This document shows positions 52,191-62,762 of a stretch of 64,000 nt of DNA, one piece after another. The position numbers were made by a program, and so were the translations under genes. Each line of letters opens with the position of its first letter. Within the stretch, counting starts at the first letter, position 1. The stretch lies in NCBI GenBank assembly GCA_020975725.1, contig QXJR01000013.1, positions 248,001-312,000 of the forward strand. Reading direction: 5' to 3'. Below the pieces are notes generated by a model. That model searched no databases. It worked only from the letters and a program-made list of their open reading frames with translations, and had not been told where the DNA came from. This DNA is from Picocystis sp. L7. Its lineage: Eukaryota > Chlorophyta > Picocystophyceae > Picocystales > Picocystaceae.

Positions 52191-55100
52191 ATGGAGGCAC
52201 AGATGGGACAGCAGACACATTCCTTGCGCCTCCGATCGACCATGGCCACCACAGGTGCATGGCTGGCTGTAGGACTGGTCTTGGTGGGACAGGTACAAGC
52301 TGCTACACGCACCATCGACGTGGAGAACACGCCGGCAGGACCTGGAGGAGAAGTGCCTTCTGGTGCGTGCAAGTTTCCGCTGGAGTTCAATGGCGAGACC
52401 TACGAGGACTGCATCACCTTCGATGACCAAGACTGGTGCAGGAATGAGGCCGGATTCTGGGGGGTATGCGCACCTGTCGCCTACCAGCTGCCCCCTGAAG
52501 AAGAACAACCACAAGGACCCATTGCCATCAATGAAGTAATGGCTGGTGGCGACGCAGAAGCTTTCGTGGAGCTCATCAACATTGGGCAGGAAGCAGTGGA
52601 TCTATCGGGATGGCGCCTCACCAACGAAGTGTCTACTCCTGGTGCAGGCTTCATCATTGGAAGCCCAGCAGGCGGACTGACATGCTTGGATCCCAGCTAT
52701 ACCCGCCTACCCCCTGGGGCAAGGATTACCATGACGAAGGGAGACGCATGCTCATTTACTTTTGAAATGGGACAGGAAGGAGAGGTGCACATCTTTGAAG
52801 CCAGTGGAAACGAGGTGGACATGGTTGCTTGGACAGAAGAAGACATGGAGGATGGAGGATCACTAGCAAGACTGCCCGATGGTTTGGGATACTTCTATCC
52901 CAACACTCCTACCCCTGGACGTGCAAATGATGGTAGCACTGCAGTGAGCGTCGATGCAGAATTTGAGTTGAGCGACTGCTGTGGTAGGTTCTTGGATACT
53001 CCTGGAGAATGCGACTGCGCTGCATTTGAAATACGCATCAATGAATTTATGGCCTCAAACTCTAAAAGCCTGCGCGATGAAGATGGGGATTTCAGCGATT
53101 GGATTGAAGTGTTCTCACCAGTGAATGTGGACCTCTCTGGTTGGGCATTGACTGACAACAAGGAGCGTCCATTCAAGTGGGTGTTCCCTGAAGGTGTCTC
53201 CGTCCAGAGGAACGGTTTCCTCGTGCTGTTTGCCAGTGACAAGAATCGCTCAACCATTGGCCGGCCACTTCACACCAACTTTGCTCTTGATCGCTCAGGA
53301 GAATATCTGGCACTAGTGCGACCAGACGGTACAGTTGCAACTGAATTCGAGCCTAGCTTTCCACAACAGTATCAAGATGTGTCATTTGGCCTTCCCGAGG
53401 ACTCCAAGAACATGGGTTATTTGATGACCATCACGCCTGGAGGGTTGAATTCAAAGGAAAGGAAAGACTTTGGACCAACCATCTATGATCTGACGGAGAA
53501 TCCTCAGCAGCCGTTTGAGCAGGCCACAGTAGTAGTGGAGGCGACTGTGCGCCCACTGGATGGGACACAGATCAAAGATGTGTTCCTCCACTATCGGCTT
53601 GACTTTGGTCCAGAAAAGAAGGTAAAAATGACAGATGCATCGGTTTCCCAGAACGTCAGTTCTAGCAGTGTGGAAGAACGACAGTCTACCCGGGAGCCAA
53701 GCCCCAACGACAAGCTATACAGTGCCGTCATCCGAGAACCAACCAAAAGGAACCAGATGATCCGTTGGTACGTGACAGCAGTTGATGGTAGAAATGGAAC
53801 TGCACGTTTTCCAACCTTTGAGGCAGAGGATGAGCCGGAATACCATGGCACAGTTGTCCTCGATCCTTCCCTTGACAATTCCATCCCAAGCATGGACCTT
53901 TTCGTGGAGGACAGGGACGCAGCTGCCACAGAAGAAGGGACATACGGATCTGTTATGTACAGTGGCAAGTTCTATGACCGTGTGTTTGTGAATCGCCGCG
54001 GACAGACATCTTTGCTGTGGCCCAAGCCCAAACTGAAGCTAGACTTCAAGGGACGCATCTTTGACTGGATGGATGGTGAAGAAAAGGTTGGGAGTATCAA
54101 CTTAGAATCCCACTATTTGGAACCAGGCACCAACACATACATGCGCCCCAACATAGGTTCTGCATACTTCAACGCTACTGGTGTCCCTGCTCCAGTGATA
54201 TTCCACGTGAGCTTGCGCCAGAATGGTGAATTTTATGGGCTATTTTCCTTGGGCGAGCGCATGAACGAACCCTTCTTTGACCGGGTGGGGCTGAGCTATA
54301 AGGATGGCAATATGTATAAGGCATGGCACGCAAGCTTCGCCAACTTGCGTCCACTGGAAGAAATTCCCCACCACCTGAGATTTGCCTTTAAAAAAGAAAA
54401 CAACGAAGAAGAAGATGACTGGACTGACGTGTATGAGTTGACAGATGCACTATCTGGGCCAGATACAAATACTTTCTTGTACGATCGCTTGAACATTCCG
54501 GCTATTCTCAATGAGATGGCAGCCCAGACATTGATCTTGAATCACGACCGATGCTCCAAGAACTACTTCCTGTATCACGACTTCAAGACACAAGAATGGC
54601 AGCGGCTCCCATGGGACTTTGAGAACTTACTGGGCGTGGGTGTGCATTTGGGCGGAGATGAGTCTGATGCCAGTGTGACCTATGGTTACTGCCTTTTGAG
54701 TTGCGAGGCTTTCAACAGTCCCTTCTTCTGCGACCGCAACCATCCTCAAGACCCACCAGAATCGGTGCAGTTGCTGAATGACCCAAGCATCGGGGGCGCT
54801 GGAGGTGGTGTGGCCCCCAGTCCACCTGATGGTGCAGGCTCCTCCCCGTCAACACAGGAGCCACCACCGGCAGATGTTGACGGAGAGTCAAGTGAAGAGG
54901 AAGAGGAAGAGGAAGCCGAGACTGTCAGTGAACAGGAAGAAGAAGAGGAAGCTGAGACTGGCAATGCAGAGGAGGATGAGGAAGTAGATCCAGAGGACTG
55001 TCCAAGCGGTATATTGCGTTTCTTCCAGCCAGGATGTGCACGCAGAAGGATGTCTAGACGACTACTGCAAGATGAAACACCAGTGATAAGCACACCATAC

Positions 55101-55781
55101 AACCCGGAGGAGCACTGGAACCACTTGACAGATGCGATTCTCTCTGTTCCACAGCTGCGAAGAATGTATTTGCGTCGTTTGCGCACCTTGATGGACGACT
55201 ATTTGGCACAGCCTTCTTGGTTGGAGCAAGAGGTTCGCTCACTTCGTGACCAAATCTTCCAGATTGCGGAGTTGGATGCGCAGAAGTGGAACCCCTTATA
55301 CCCAACTCAAACCATTCGTGAGGGAATGCAGCAAATGCTGGGACCTGGTGGCATTCTGGAATCTCGGCGCACTCAACTCTTCGAAACATATGGGCAGAAA
55401 ACGAACTGGACGGTGATACCTGAAGCTCAACCAGAAACTGTAGATTTGTGCGTTGTTGCAGCTGTGAAAGAAGGCCCAGAACTGCAGCAATATGTCCACT
55501 TGAAGAACAAGGAAGGGTATGCAGTTGATATAAGCGGATTCTCTCTTGACGGTCCATTGTCCTTTTCTTTCAAGCCTGGTACTGTCATCCCTCCTAATGG
55601 TGATATCTTTGTATCGCCTGACGTGATGGCCTTTCGTGCTAGACGGGCAAGTCCCAAAGCTGGTGAAAATAGGTTCGTGGTTGGTCCGTACGAGGGGAGC
55701 TTGGGAGAAGAAGGAAAATTAGTGCTGAATAATGCATCAGGAGCACAGGTGATTTCCTTGTCCGAAGGGACATGTACGTAA
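52191..55781 (+). CDS. Secreted LTD-CotH kinase protein 2
   Basis: 1,196 residues, intronless. The ATG at 52191 begins a 17-residue lead before a second Met (52242) and the signal peptide MATTGAWLAVGLVLVGQVQA; either could start. Domain order is the same as in CotH-1: FN2-like (CKFPLEFNGETYEDC...WC...WGVC), two lamin-tail domains, beta-sandwich, CotH core with NHDRCSKNYFLYHDF and LPWDFENLLG, acidic linker and C-terminal lamin-tail domain. Much of the protein differs from CotH-1 by ordinary substitutions, but two stretches are near-identical at DNA level (53998-54162 and 54650-55038), which indicates gene conversion between the copies. Confidence 0.88.
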   Translation: MEAQMGQQTHSLRLRSTMATTGAWLAVGLVLVGQVQAATRTIDVENTPAGPGGEVPSGACKFPLEFNGETYEDCITFDDQDWCRNEAGFWGVCAPVAYQLPPEEEQPQGPIAINEVMAGGDAEAFVELINIGQEAVDLSGWRLTNEVSTPGAGFIIGSPAGGLTCLDPSYTRLPPGARITMTKGDACSFTFEMGQEGEVHIFEASGNEVDMVAWTEEDMEDGGSLARLPDGLGYFYPNTPTPGRANDGSTAVSVDAEFELSDCCGRFLDTPGECDCAAFEIRINEFMASNSKSLRDEDGDFSDWIEVFSPVNVDLSGWALTDNKERPFKWVFPEGVSVQRNGFLVLFASDKNRSTIGRPLHTNFALDRSGEYLALVRPDGTVATEFEPSFPQQYQDVSFGLPEDSKNMGYLMTITPGGLNSKERKDFGPTIYDLTENPQQPFEQATVVVEATVRPLDGTQIKDVFLHYRLDFGPEKKVKMTDASVSQNVSSSSVEERQSTREPSPNDKLYSAVIREPTKRNQMIRWYVTAVDGRNGTARFPTFEAEDEPEYHGTVVLDPSLDNSIPSMDLFVEDRDAAATEEGTYGSVMYSGKFYDRVFVNRRGQTSLLWPKPKLKLDFKGRIFDWMDGEEKVGSINLESHYLEPGTNTYMRPNIGSAYFNATGVPAPVIFHVSLRQNGEFYGLFSLGERMNEPFFDRVGLSYKDGNMYKAWHASFANLRPLEEIPHHLRFAFKKENNEEEDDWTDVYELTDALSGPDTNTFLYDRLNIPAILNEMAAQTLILNHDRCSKNYFLYHDFKTQEWQRLPWDFENLLGVGVHLGGDESDASVTYGYCLLSCEAFNSPFFCDRNHPQDPPESVQLLNDPSIGGAGGGVAPSPPDGAGSSPSTQEPPPADVDGESSEEEEEEEAETVSEQEEEEEAETGNAEEDEEVDPEDCPSGILRFFQPGCARRRMSRRLLQDETPVISTPYNPEEHWNHLTDAILSVPQLRRMYLRRLRTLMDDYLAQPSWLEQEVRSLRDQIFQIAELDAQKWNPLYPTQTIREGMQQMLGPGGILESRRTQLFETYGQKTNWTVIPEAQPETVDLCVVAAVKEGPELQQYVHLKNKEGYAVDISGFSLDGPLSFSFKPGTVIPPNGDIFVSPDVMAFRARRASPKAGENRFVVGPYEGSLGEEGKLVLNNASGAQVISLSEGTCT

Positions 55782-56415
55782 GTTGCATGGACCTTGGATG
55801 CATAGCCTATAATAGAAGTAACGAATGCATCATGTACGCAACTCTTGCACTCGAGTAGACTGTGTCCTTCATCTTACATTTTTGTAGAGTCCAAAGTCTC
55901 TGATCTCCTCAAAGTCCTGCACCCCTTGCTTCCCTGCAGTCAAAGAGCCCTACATCTGACCGCCCCTACAAGCATTGCCTCCAACGGCTTCAACAACACT
56001 TTTCCATGTCAATAAACAATTAAATTTTGTTGGAGTATACCATCTTCTAGAATCGATGCGTTTCGGGAACAAGCCATTGAGCAACAAAAGAGAAAAAGTA
56101 CGAGAAGTTATCATTGGGATATATGCACGTAAACATTCATGCAATAGCTGCTGCCCCAATCTCATTGAGTTACTTCAGAACGAATGCATCCCAACACAAA
56201 GAGATGGTACAGACGTTGGTAGTTTATTGAATAGCAAGCCTTATTGGTTCAGAGTTTCCACCGTCGAGGAGGACACCATCGCATTTGGAATAGAATCGTT
56301 GTCCACAGCCGGTCAATCACCAGGAATGTGAATATTGGGCTTATATATGTCGAAGGGCGCTTAGATCATTCTATTTATTTCAGTACAACACTTTGTACAC
56401 CGACCTAACAATGGA
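55782..56415. other. Intergenic between convergent genes, nothing recognised
   Basis: 634 bp of AT-rich sequence with 3' UTR character (AATAAACAATTAAATT near 56012). One 118-codon frame lacks an ATG start and recognisable motifs. Confidence 0.45.
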
Positions 56416-57975
56416 TCACAGAGTGTATGTCCTATACAGACCCTTCTTCACCTTTCGTGGAGCACCACCTTCGATCTTCTCATCTACCATGTTCAATCCA
56501 AACGCTAGGAAAACGAGCCCTTGAAAGAAGAGGAAGACAGTGAAGTCCCACCTATGTTTCATGAAAAGTCCAAAAAATGCTGATGTCAGCACAAATATGG
56601 ACATGAGTAATTCTCTCACATACATGCATCTAAGCTGTGTGTTTGACCCAAACTTCGACGTTCCTTTCTTTGTGGTGACCACCCACTCGTGGGCATTCTT
56701 CAGCTCAAGTAAACCTGCAACAACCGCACCCAGCTTCACTACGGACATTGCATTTTCGAAGAGAACGTACACTACACACCTGTACCATGCTTCTGGCGTA
56801 AAAGCTGCTGTAGACAGAGTTACTACGGCGGGCACATAAACCAACGCCCAAAAGGGAATATGGACCTCTGGAACAAAGAGGCTCAGGGGCACGATTGTGC
56901 AGTAGAACACCAATGCAATGAAATGCGTTGCAAACATTCGTGACCCGAAGAAGAATACGTTGAGATACAGCTTCTGCCACAAAGGAATTTTGGATTCCCA
57001 AACACTGCTCATAGCCTGCCTCCAGAGCTGCATTGGTCCACACGACCAGCGGTGCTGTTGCTTGCGGTACGCATAGAATGAGGATGGCAATTCATTGAGG
57101 CACTCAACATCGTAGAGGAACACAAAGCGCCAGCCATTTAGATAGCACCGCAGTGAAAGATCCATGTCTTCTACGGTTGTGCGACCATTCCAACCGCCCG
57201 AATCTTCGATACATTTTAGCCGCCACACTCCTGCTGTCCCATTGAAGTTGAAGAAGGCGCCAGTGGCAAATCTTGCATATTGTTCGCATTTCACATGGTA
57301 ATTCAAGGAGAGCTCCTGCACACGGGTCAGAAACGATGCCTGTGAGTTTGTAAACGTCCAGCGAGCCTGGACAAAGCCAATTTTGGGATTGTCGTTCAGA
57401 TAAGGAACTGTCTTCAACAGGAAATCTTTATCTGGGCGGAAGTCTGCATCAAATACAGCGGCAAACTCATACCCGTCCAGGTGTCCTTCGTCCATCGCTT
57501 GCTTCATTGCACCCCCCTTGTATCCTTCACGGTTATCCCTGCGTAAGCACTCGATAATGAATCCGCGTTCTTGCCATTCCAGCACCTTGTCATCAACCAG
57601 CTGGCGAGTGAGTTCATCCGTTGAATCATCCATCACTTGCACTTTCAACCGGCTAGTAGGCCAGTCCAACTGGCAGGCGTAATCGATGGCCTCTTCACAA
57701 ACTTCGGTTTCATTGAACATAGGGAGCTGCACAACCACCATGGGATACATACTGGCATAGAGTGACATGTCAGGCAGCTCCTCTGCTTTGTACTTTGCCT
57801 CTGGCGGCTTGCGAGCGAACTTTCTGTAGTACAGTGCCAATGCAGAGTGAACAAGTCTATCAGCAGCAACAAGCAGAGTCAAGCAACCTGCCACGTAGAT
57901 CATGGACTGCAGGAAGACCACGTATACGCCGTACAACGTGGTTCCCAGCACATGGTACTGATCGAGGCTGACCAT
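56416..57975 (-). CDS. GT2 cellulose synthase-like protein, CslA/CslC type
   Basis: 519 residues, intronless, ATG at 57975. One N-terminal and several C-terminal transmembrane helices surround a GT2 domain with all processive motifs: DDSTD (about 112), DAD in FDADFRPDKDF (about 173), VEDMDLSLRCY (about 268) and QQHRW (about 308). Flanking NYHVKCEQYARFATGAFFNF and GTAGVWRLKCIEDSGGWNGR are typical of CslA/CslC. Chlorophytes carry a single gene of this CslA/C lineage; land-plant CslA makes mannan and CslC the xyloglucan backbone. A Golgi mannan-type glycan synthase is the likely role. Confidence 0.93.
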   Translation of the reverse strand: MVSLDQYHVLGTTLYGVYVVFLQSMIYVAGCLTLLVAADRLVHSALALYYRKFARKPPEAKYKAEELPDMSLYASMYPMVVVQLPMFNETEVCEEAIDYACQLDWPTSRLKVQVMDDSTDELTRQLVDDKVLEWQERGFIIECLRRDNREGYKGGAMKQAMDEGHLDGYEFAAVFDADFRPDKDFLLKTVPYLNDNPKIGFVQARWTFTNSQASFLTRVQELSLNYHVKCEQYARFATGAFFNFNGTAGVWRLKCIEDSGGWNGRTTVEDMDLSLRCYLNGWRFVFLYDVECLNELPSSFYAYRKQQHRWSCGPMQLWRQAMSSVWESKIPLWQKLYLNVFFFGSRMFATHFIALVFYCTIVPLSLFVPEVHIPFWALVYVPAVVTLSTAAFTPEAWYRCVVYVLFENAMSVVKLGAVVAGLLELKNAHEWVVTTKKGTSKFGSNTQLRCMYVRELLMSIFVLTSAFFGLFMKHRWDFTVFLFFQGLVFLAFGLNMVDEKIEGGAPRKVKKGLYRTYTL

Positions 57976-58960
57976 GCTGGTCTGTCAAACACCGCCAACA
58001 AAAACACTTCTCTCCTGTCTTCGTCGGGGATACAGACCGAGTTTTCTTCCTGCTTTTGGACTGGATCTCTGGTATTCACCGAACTTCCCTCGGTACACTT
58101 CCCTCTCCTGCGCTTGGCAACTCCTGTGTCCACCTCCTCGGTGCCACTCGTTCGAACTGCACACTGCCCTGCAGGCTACGTGGACGTGTCCTGGGACCTC
58201 GTAGAGCAGCTGGTCGATGCGACGTTGCTTTGTTCGGCGTTTTTCGATGCGCCTCAGGCGCGTTTGTTTCGTGTTCCTGTCCAGCTCGTTTGAGCAAAGA
58301 ATGACTGGATACGAACAGAAGGACTTGCTCCCTACGAACCGAAGAGACACTCCTCGACGGGAAGGGGGAAAACTGGAACAGAAGACGGGGAAACGCCGGC
58401 CGAGACGAGGGAGGAGCGGACGGGGGATGCCGAGGAATCTCGGAGGGGGCATTCGGAGCGAAGGGCGAAGAGGAATCAGAAGAAACGGTTAGAAATCCTC
58501 TGCGGGGAACGGTTCGTCTGCGTAACCCCGTAGTCCGGGGGATTCGGTTTTTTCGTTCGTAGGAGGTTGAGGGGCAAGAACTCGAAAAAAAGAGAATTTC
58601 GGGGTGCGGGACGAGCTTTTTTTATTCCTGGGTTCCCTTTCTTGGATGGTCCGCGAAGCCCCTCGGACCGAACCGCAGGCCAGGTCCCCTCGAAAGTAAT
58701 CGGGGCTTCGACATCTTCCGAAACAAGAATATTCCCATTGGGGTGGGATTCTGGAACGTGTGCCGCAGCAGGGGTTTGGGACCGGTCCTAGGGAAATCCC
58801 CTCCTCATACGAATATGGTTCGGGTCGCCCAGAGCATGGGACGGATCTGGGTCAGCCCCGCCCTCGGATCCGTCGCCCGGCGAGGACGACCCCTCGTCCC
58901 TAGGAGCGGACTTTCTCGTCCTCCGTTTCGGACCATCGCCCGCAGAGGGTGTTGAAGAGA
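57976..58960. promoter_or_regulatory. Promoter side of the CslA/C gene and further motif blocks
   Basis: About 1 kb. Contains GAATATTC at 58727-58734 followed by CCATTGGGG, and other A/T cores flanked by G runs (GAATTTCGGGG at 58600, GAAATCCTCTGCGGGG at 58491). No supported gene, although a basic frame around 58300-58490 is open. Confidence 0.4.
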
Positions 58961-60078
58961 TTCTCAATATCCTCCACGACGAGTGCTGCATCCCGCGAGC
59001 TCGAGGACGACGCTTGAACTTCTGTGATGACCTGTCACCATACACAACGTGGTTGCAGCCCATGGGGCTTGACACTTCGTTCAACACAACATGGGTTCAG
59101 CTGTGCAAAAAGTATGGACAATGGGATGGTACACCCGCGTTACATTCCTGGAGCCCGATAGAGGGACAAAGGTGGGCTTGTTCATGGTGGGTAGATCCAC
59201 GGGGATGGGATCATTCCTTGCAATGAATGGTTGGGACAAGGTATAGGCTTTGCATGTTCGAGAAAGGAGCTCTAGCGTCCTACAAGCTGAGCTTTGAGGG
59301 CAATCCTATCTGCACAGCATGCCAGTTTGAAAGCCGGACTGCAAAGGCATGGGCTACTGAAAAATGCGAAGAAAATACAAACAATATGGCTCTATCCCAA
59401 GTCGGCAATCGCCAAACAGGATGCTTGTTTGTACGCAAGTAAAGCACCCAGGACTTGGATTTTGGTAGAACCTGTGAATCTCTTCTTGCAGCAACACAGG
59501 AAATGGTTGGATCATTTCATAATTTGCCGAACTCTGAGAGCCAAATCTCAGGGAACTTCATGTGCCTCGGCGGTAATGAAGAGGGGAGCTGATGAGCACA
59601 TCAAAATGTGTGCCGCTCCTTGCGAGCAGCCATACATGCCATCAAATGCTTGTGGGATCCGCTCGTATATGAAGCGTACTACGACGGAAACGTATGCCTT
59701 GGCTCGCAGTTGGCACTAGGTTCAAGTAACGAGTTCAGTAGATGGGTGTCTATCTCAGATGAAGCACCTACCAGTGCATAGAACAGTGCAGCAGTCCAAA
59801 ACCGAGCTGCCTGTGATGCCATGTATGTGGGGCAGAAGCCGAATACGGGAAGGATTGACTTGCAAACTCAACCATGTCAAATGCGTGCTGGCTTGTAGGG
59901 ATGCAGGGATGCAGACCGACAAGAGCATGAGGGGAGGAGGCTTTCAAGCCTTGCAATTTGCATACGTGTTTACAACTTCATGCAAAAGATCCCTTGAGCT
60001 GGGTTAACGCAAAAGGACCGGTTGCGGCACCGGTCTTTACTTATGACTTGGTTTATTTCACCCATGCTTGGAAATGCT
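58961..60078. other. Unresolved region with coding-like fragments, plus strand
   Basis: Three plus-strand pieces in different phases look partly coding: VWTMGWYTRVTFLEPDRGTK (from about 59103), SYKLSFEGNPICTACQFESR (about 59280) and WILVEPVNLFLQQHRKWLDH (about 59459). They may be exons of one unrecognised gene or remains of one. I could not find a consistent set of splice sites. Confidence 0.25.
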
Positions 60079-60771
<693 letters not shown>

Positions 60772-61926
60772 CGCCTCGAATGGATGTCGTGGTCCGATCG
60801 AATCGGTTTCGGTCTCGAGGATGGGTCTGGTTGGAGAGACCTGGGTCGAAGACGCCCCCGAGGGGAGTTTCTTCTCGATGGAAGAAGAGACGCCAACCAG
60901 GAGGATGGGACCACGGCTCCCAAAACCGAAAGGAGTTGGCACCGCGGTTCATTCGATTCGCATGCATGCGTCAACGCACGTATCTGCACTCTCAAAGGTG
61001 CCGGCAAGCGATCCCGACCTCGAGACGCTCGTCCATGGGATCCACATGGGTCGAACCCGTCCGGTTCAGACCGATCTCCCAGTTCAAGACATCCTTCGTA
61101 TCTTGGAGATGAACAATTTAAAAGGGGTGCAAAGCCTCATCAATGGAGAGGAAAGGGAGGACACGCAGGGAGACAAAGGAAGGGTCAGAAGGAACGGAAG
61201 GTGGCAGAGATCGAGATGGGATCCATGAAAGAGTCCGACGAGGAGTAGGGCAAGGAATGCCGGAGCAGAGGCAAGAGACGCAAGGTTCCCCTCTTCGTAT
61301 GGTCCGTGAAAGTTCCACAAGGCGTGCATTGCATCGCGGTCGAAGATATTCCACCTTCACGACGCCGCACCGCCTTTGGCGTTGGAATCGCACGCAATCT
61401 TCCATCCATCCCAACCAAATACGTACTCAAACGCCCCAAAGGATGAAAAAATGTAGTCGTCGTCCCTCGTGAAAGAGCCCCCAACTAGAGGCAAAAGGAG
61501 AAACAACAAGTCAATGCGACACGTTTTCAGCTAAACGCTCATCACCCCACAGAAAATGCACATCCCTTTGTACGATGTGAAACTTCACCTCGCATCTCTA
61601 CCTCTTCTTGATAGCCTTTCACGTCAGCAATATGGTATACACTCGCGTGGGGGACTCGAAAGGGTGCACACATCAGTTGAGAGGGCGATCCGTTGCACAT
61701 GCAATGCCAACAATAGTATCTAGTCTCACAATCTTGAATGTCTACTAAGTGAACGTGCGTTAGTGTAGAGAAACGCGTCTCAAGCCTCTTTCTATCGTGA
61801 CATTGCCAACGTTTTACACATTTCACTCGCTTGCAGCCCAGACAACGTTGTCGTCCATCGCACCGTGCGATTGAAGCAATAAGCGAAGCAATGGACGACG
61901 AAAGGGGATGAGTTTTGAAGTAGAGA
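60772..61926. other. RBX1 promoter and unresolved sequence
   Basis: The first 150 bp hold the 14-mer GAGAAGAAACTCCC on the minus strand (60863-60876). A plus-strand frame from the ATG at 60821 (135 codons; QDILRILEMNNLKGVQSLI) runs through that motif to 61228 and might be a gene, but the motif argues that at least its start is promoter. A frame ending VAEIEMGSMKESDEE (61248) could be its spliced C-terminus. Cysteine-rich minus frames at 61550-61980 are not convincing. Confidence 0.3.
60863..60876 (-). promoter_or_regulatory. 14-mer GAGAAGAAACTCCC, copy 5
   Basis: Exact copy, minus strand, 92 bp upstream of the RBX1 start and oriented with that gene. Confidence 0.7.
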
Positions 61927-62328
61927 ATGCATCGTGGGGCACCCCCGTGCGAGAAAGAGGAGATGGAAAGCATAGTGCACATCCTATGTCAAAGAGAAAT
62001 CGAGAGGGTTGGGTGCGACACAACCCCACACCGAGGCAAAGTACTTGCTTGGTTATTGCATCTAAAAATCAAGCTCGAGTTGAGCGAAGACGACGTTTTT
62101 CGCCGTCTTCACGAAGTCTTGGTCCACGATTGGATGGCTTCACATCAGTTCCTTGGATGGCTTAGGCCAGTCAAAGGGGTACTTGGGTTCATGCCGCGAT
62201 CCTCGGCAAGGACTCGAACCTTCTTGTGCACTAAATGTCCAAGCAAAGAAACGAAAGCGTCCCCATTCGTGCTTGCGTTCCACCCACCGAAACACCAAGG
62301 GTCGCGCAAGAAGAGAACGAATGGATAG
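61927..62328 (+). CDS. Hypothetical protein, 133 residues
   Basis: ORF from a true ATG at 61927. Sequence looks protein-like: MESIVHILCQREIERVGC, VLAWLLHLKIKLELSEDDVF and RRLHEVLVHDWMASHQFLGW suggest a helical domain, then a CTKC pair. No family recognised. It might continue into further exons. Low support beyond frame length and composition. Confidence 0.3.
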   Translation: MHRGAPPCEKEEMESIVHILCQREIERVGCDTTPHRGKVLAWLLHLKIKLELSEDDVFRRLHEVLVHDWMASHQFLGWLRPVKGVLGFMPRSSARTRTFLCTKCPSKETKASPFVLAFHPPKHQGSRKKRTNG

Positions 62329-62762
62329 CATGTGGGTAACCCGAGCGTAGGTGACTTGGCCCCCTTCCATGTGTTCCACATGTGCCGCGTGATGCAACAT
62401 TCGGAAGAACACGCGCCTTTGGATTCGCTCCCCTTCGCGAGCCAAGGACCGCAAAGACCGTCGGTCTTTCCGGTCTTCCTCGGGGCGGGGCACGTCTTGG
62501 GGTCGGTCTTCCCATCCACCCCACAGTGCAACTCCAGGTTTGAATTTCGAACTTGAACACGGGCAACGGACACACGTGCGCATTTGAACGGACCAGGGAC
62601 ACGACGTCACTGGTGGGAGAACATGCACGTGCTGTTGCAAGCGCGCAGGGATTGATCCCGATCGTCATCCAAGCCAAGAATCGAGTGGGTTGGACCCTGG
62701 ACAGCGTGGACGGCACAGGGTCGGGCCGCAGGTGGTAAGGAACGCCAGGAATCCGAAGCAGG
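62329..62762. promoter_or_regulatory. Promoter with CGGTCTT elements
   Basis: A perfect inverted repeat AAAGACCGTCGGTCTTT at 62453-62469, then CCGGTCTTCC (62470) and GGTCGGTCTTCCC (62501). About 250-300 bp upstream of the coiled-coil ORF. Confidence 0.5.

Noticed and set aside
55975-56331. 118-codon ORF between CotH-2 and the CslA/C gene
   Set aside because: No ATG start, AT-rich 3' UTR-like context, no motif.
60821-61228. 135-codon ORF on the plus strand beside RBX1
   Set aside because: It runs through the 14-mer promoter element and its first half has promoter-like composition; kept only as a note under the region.
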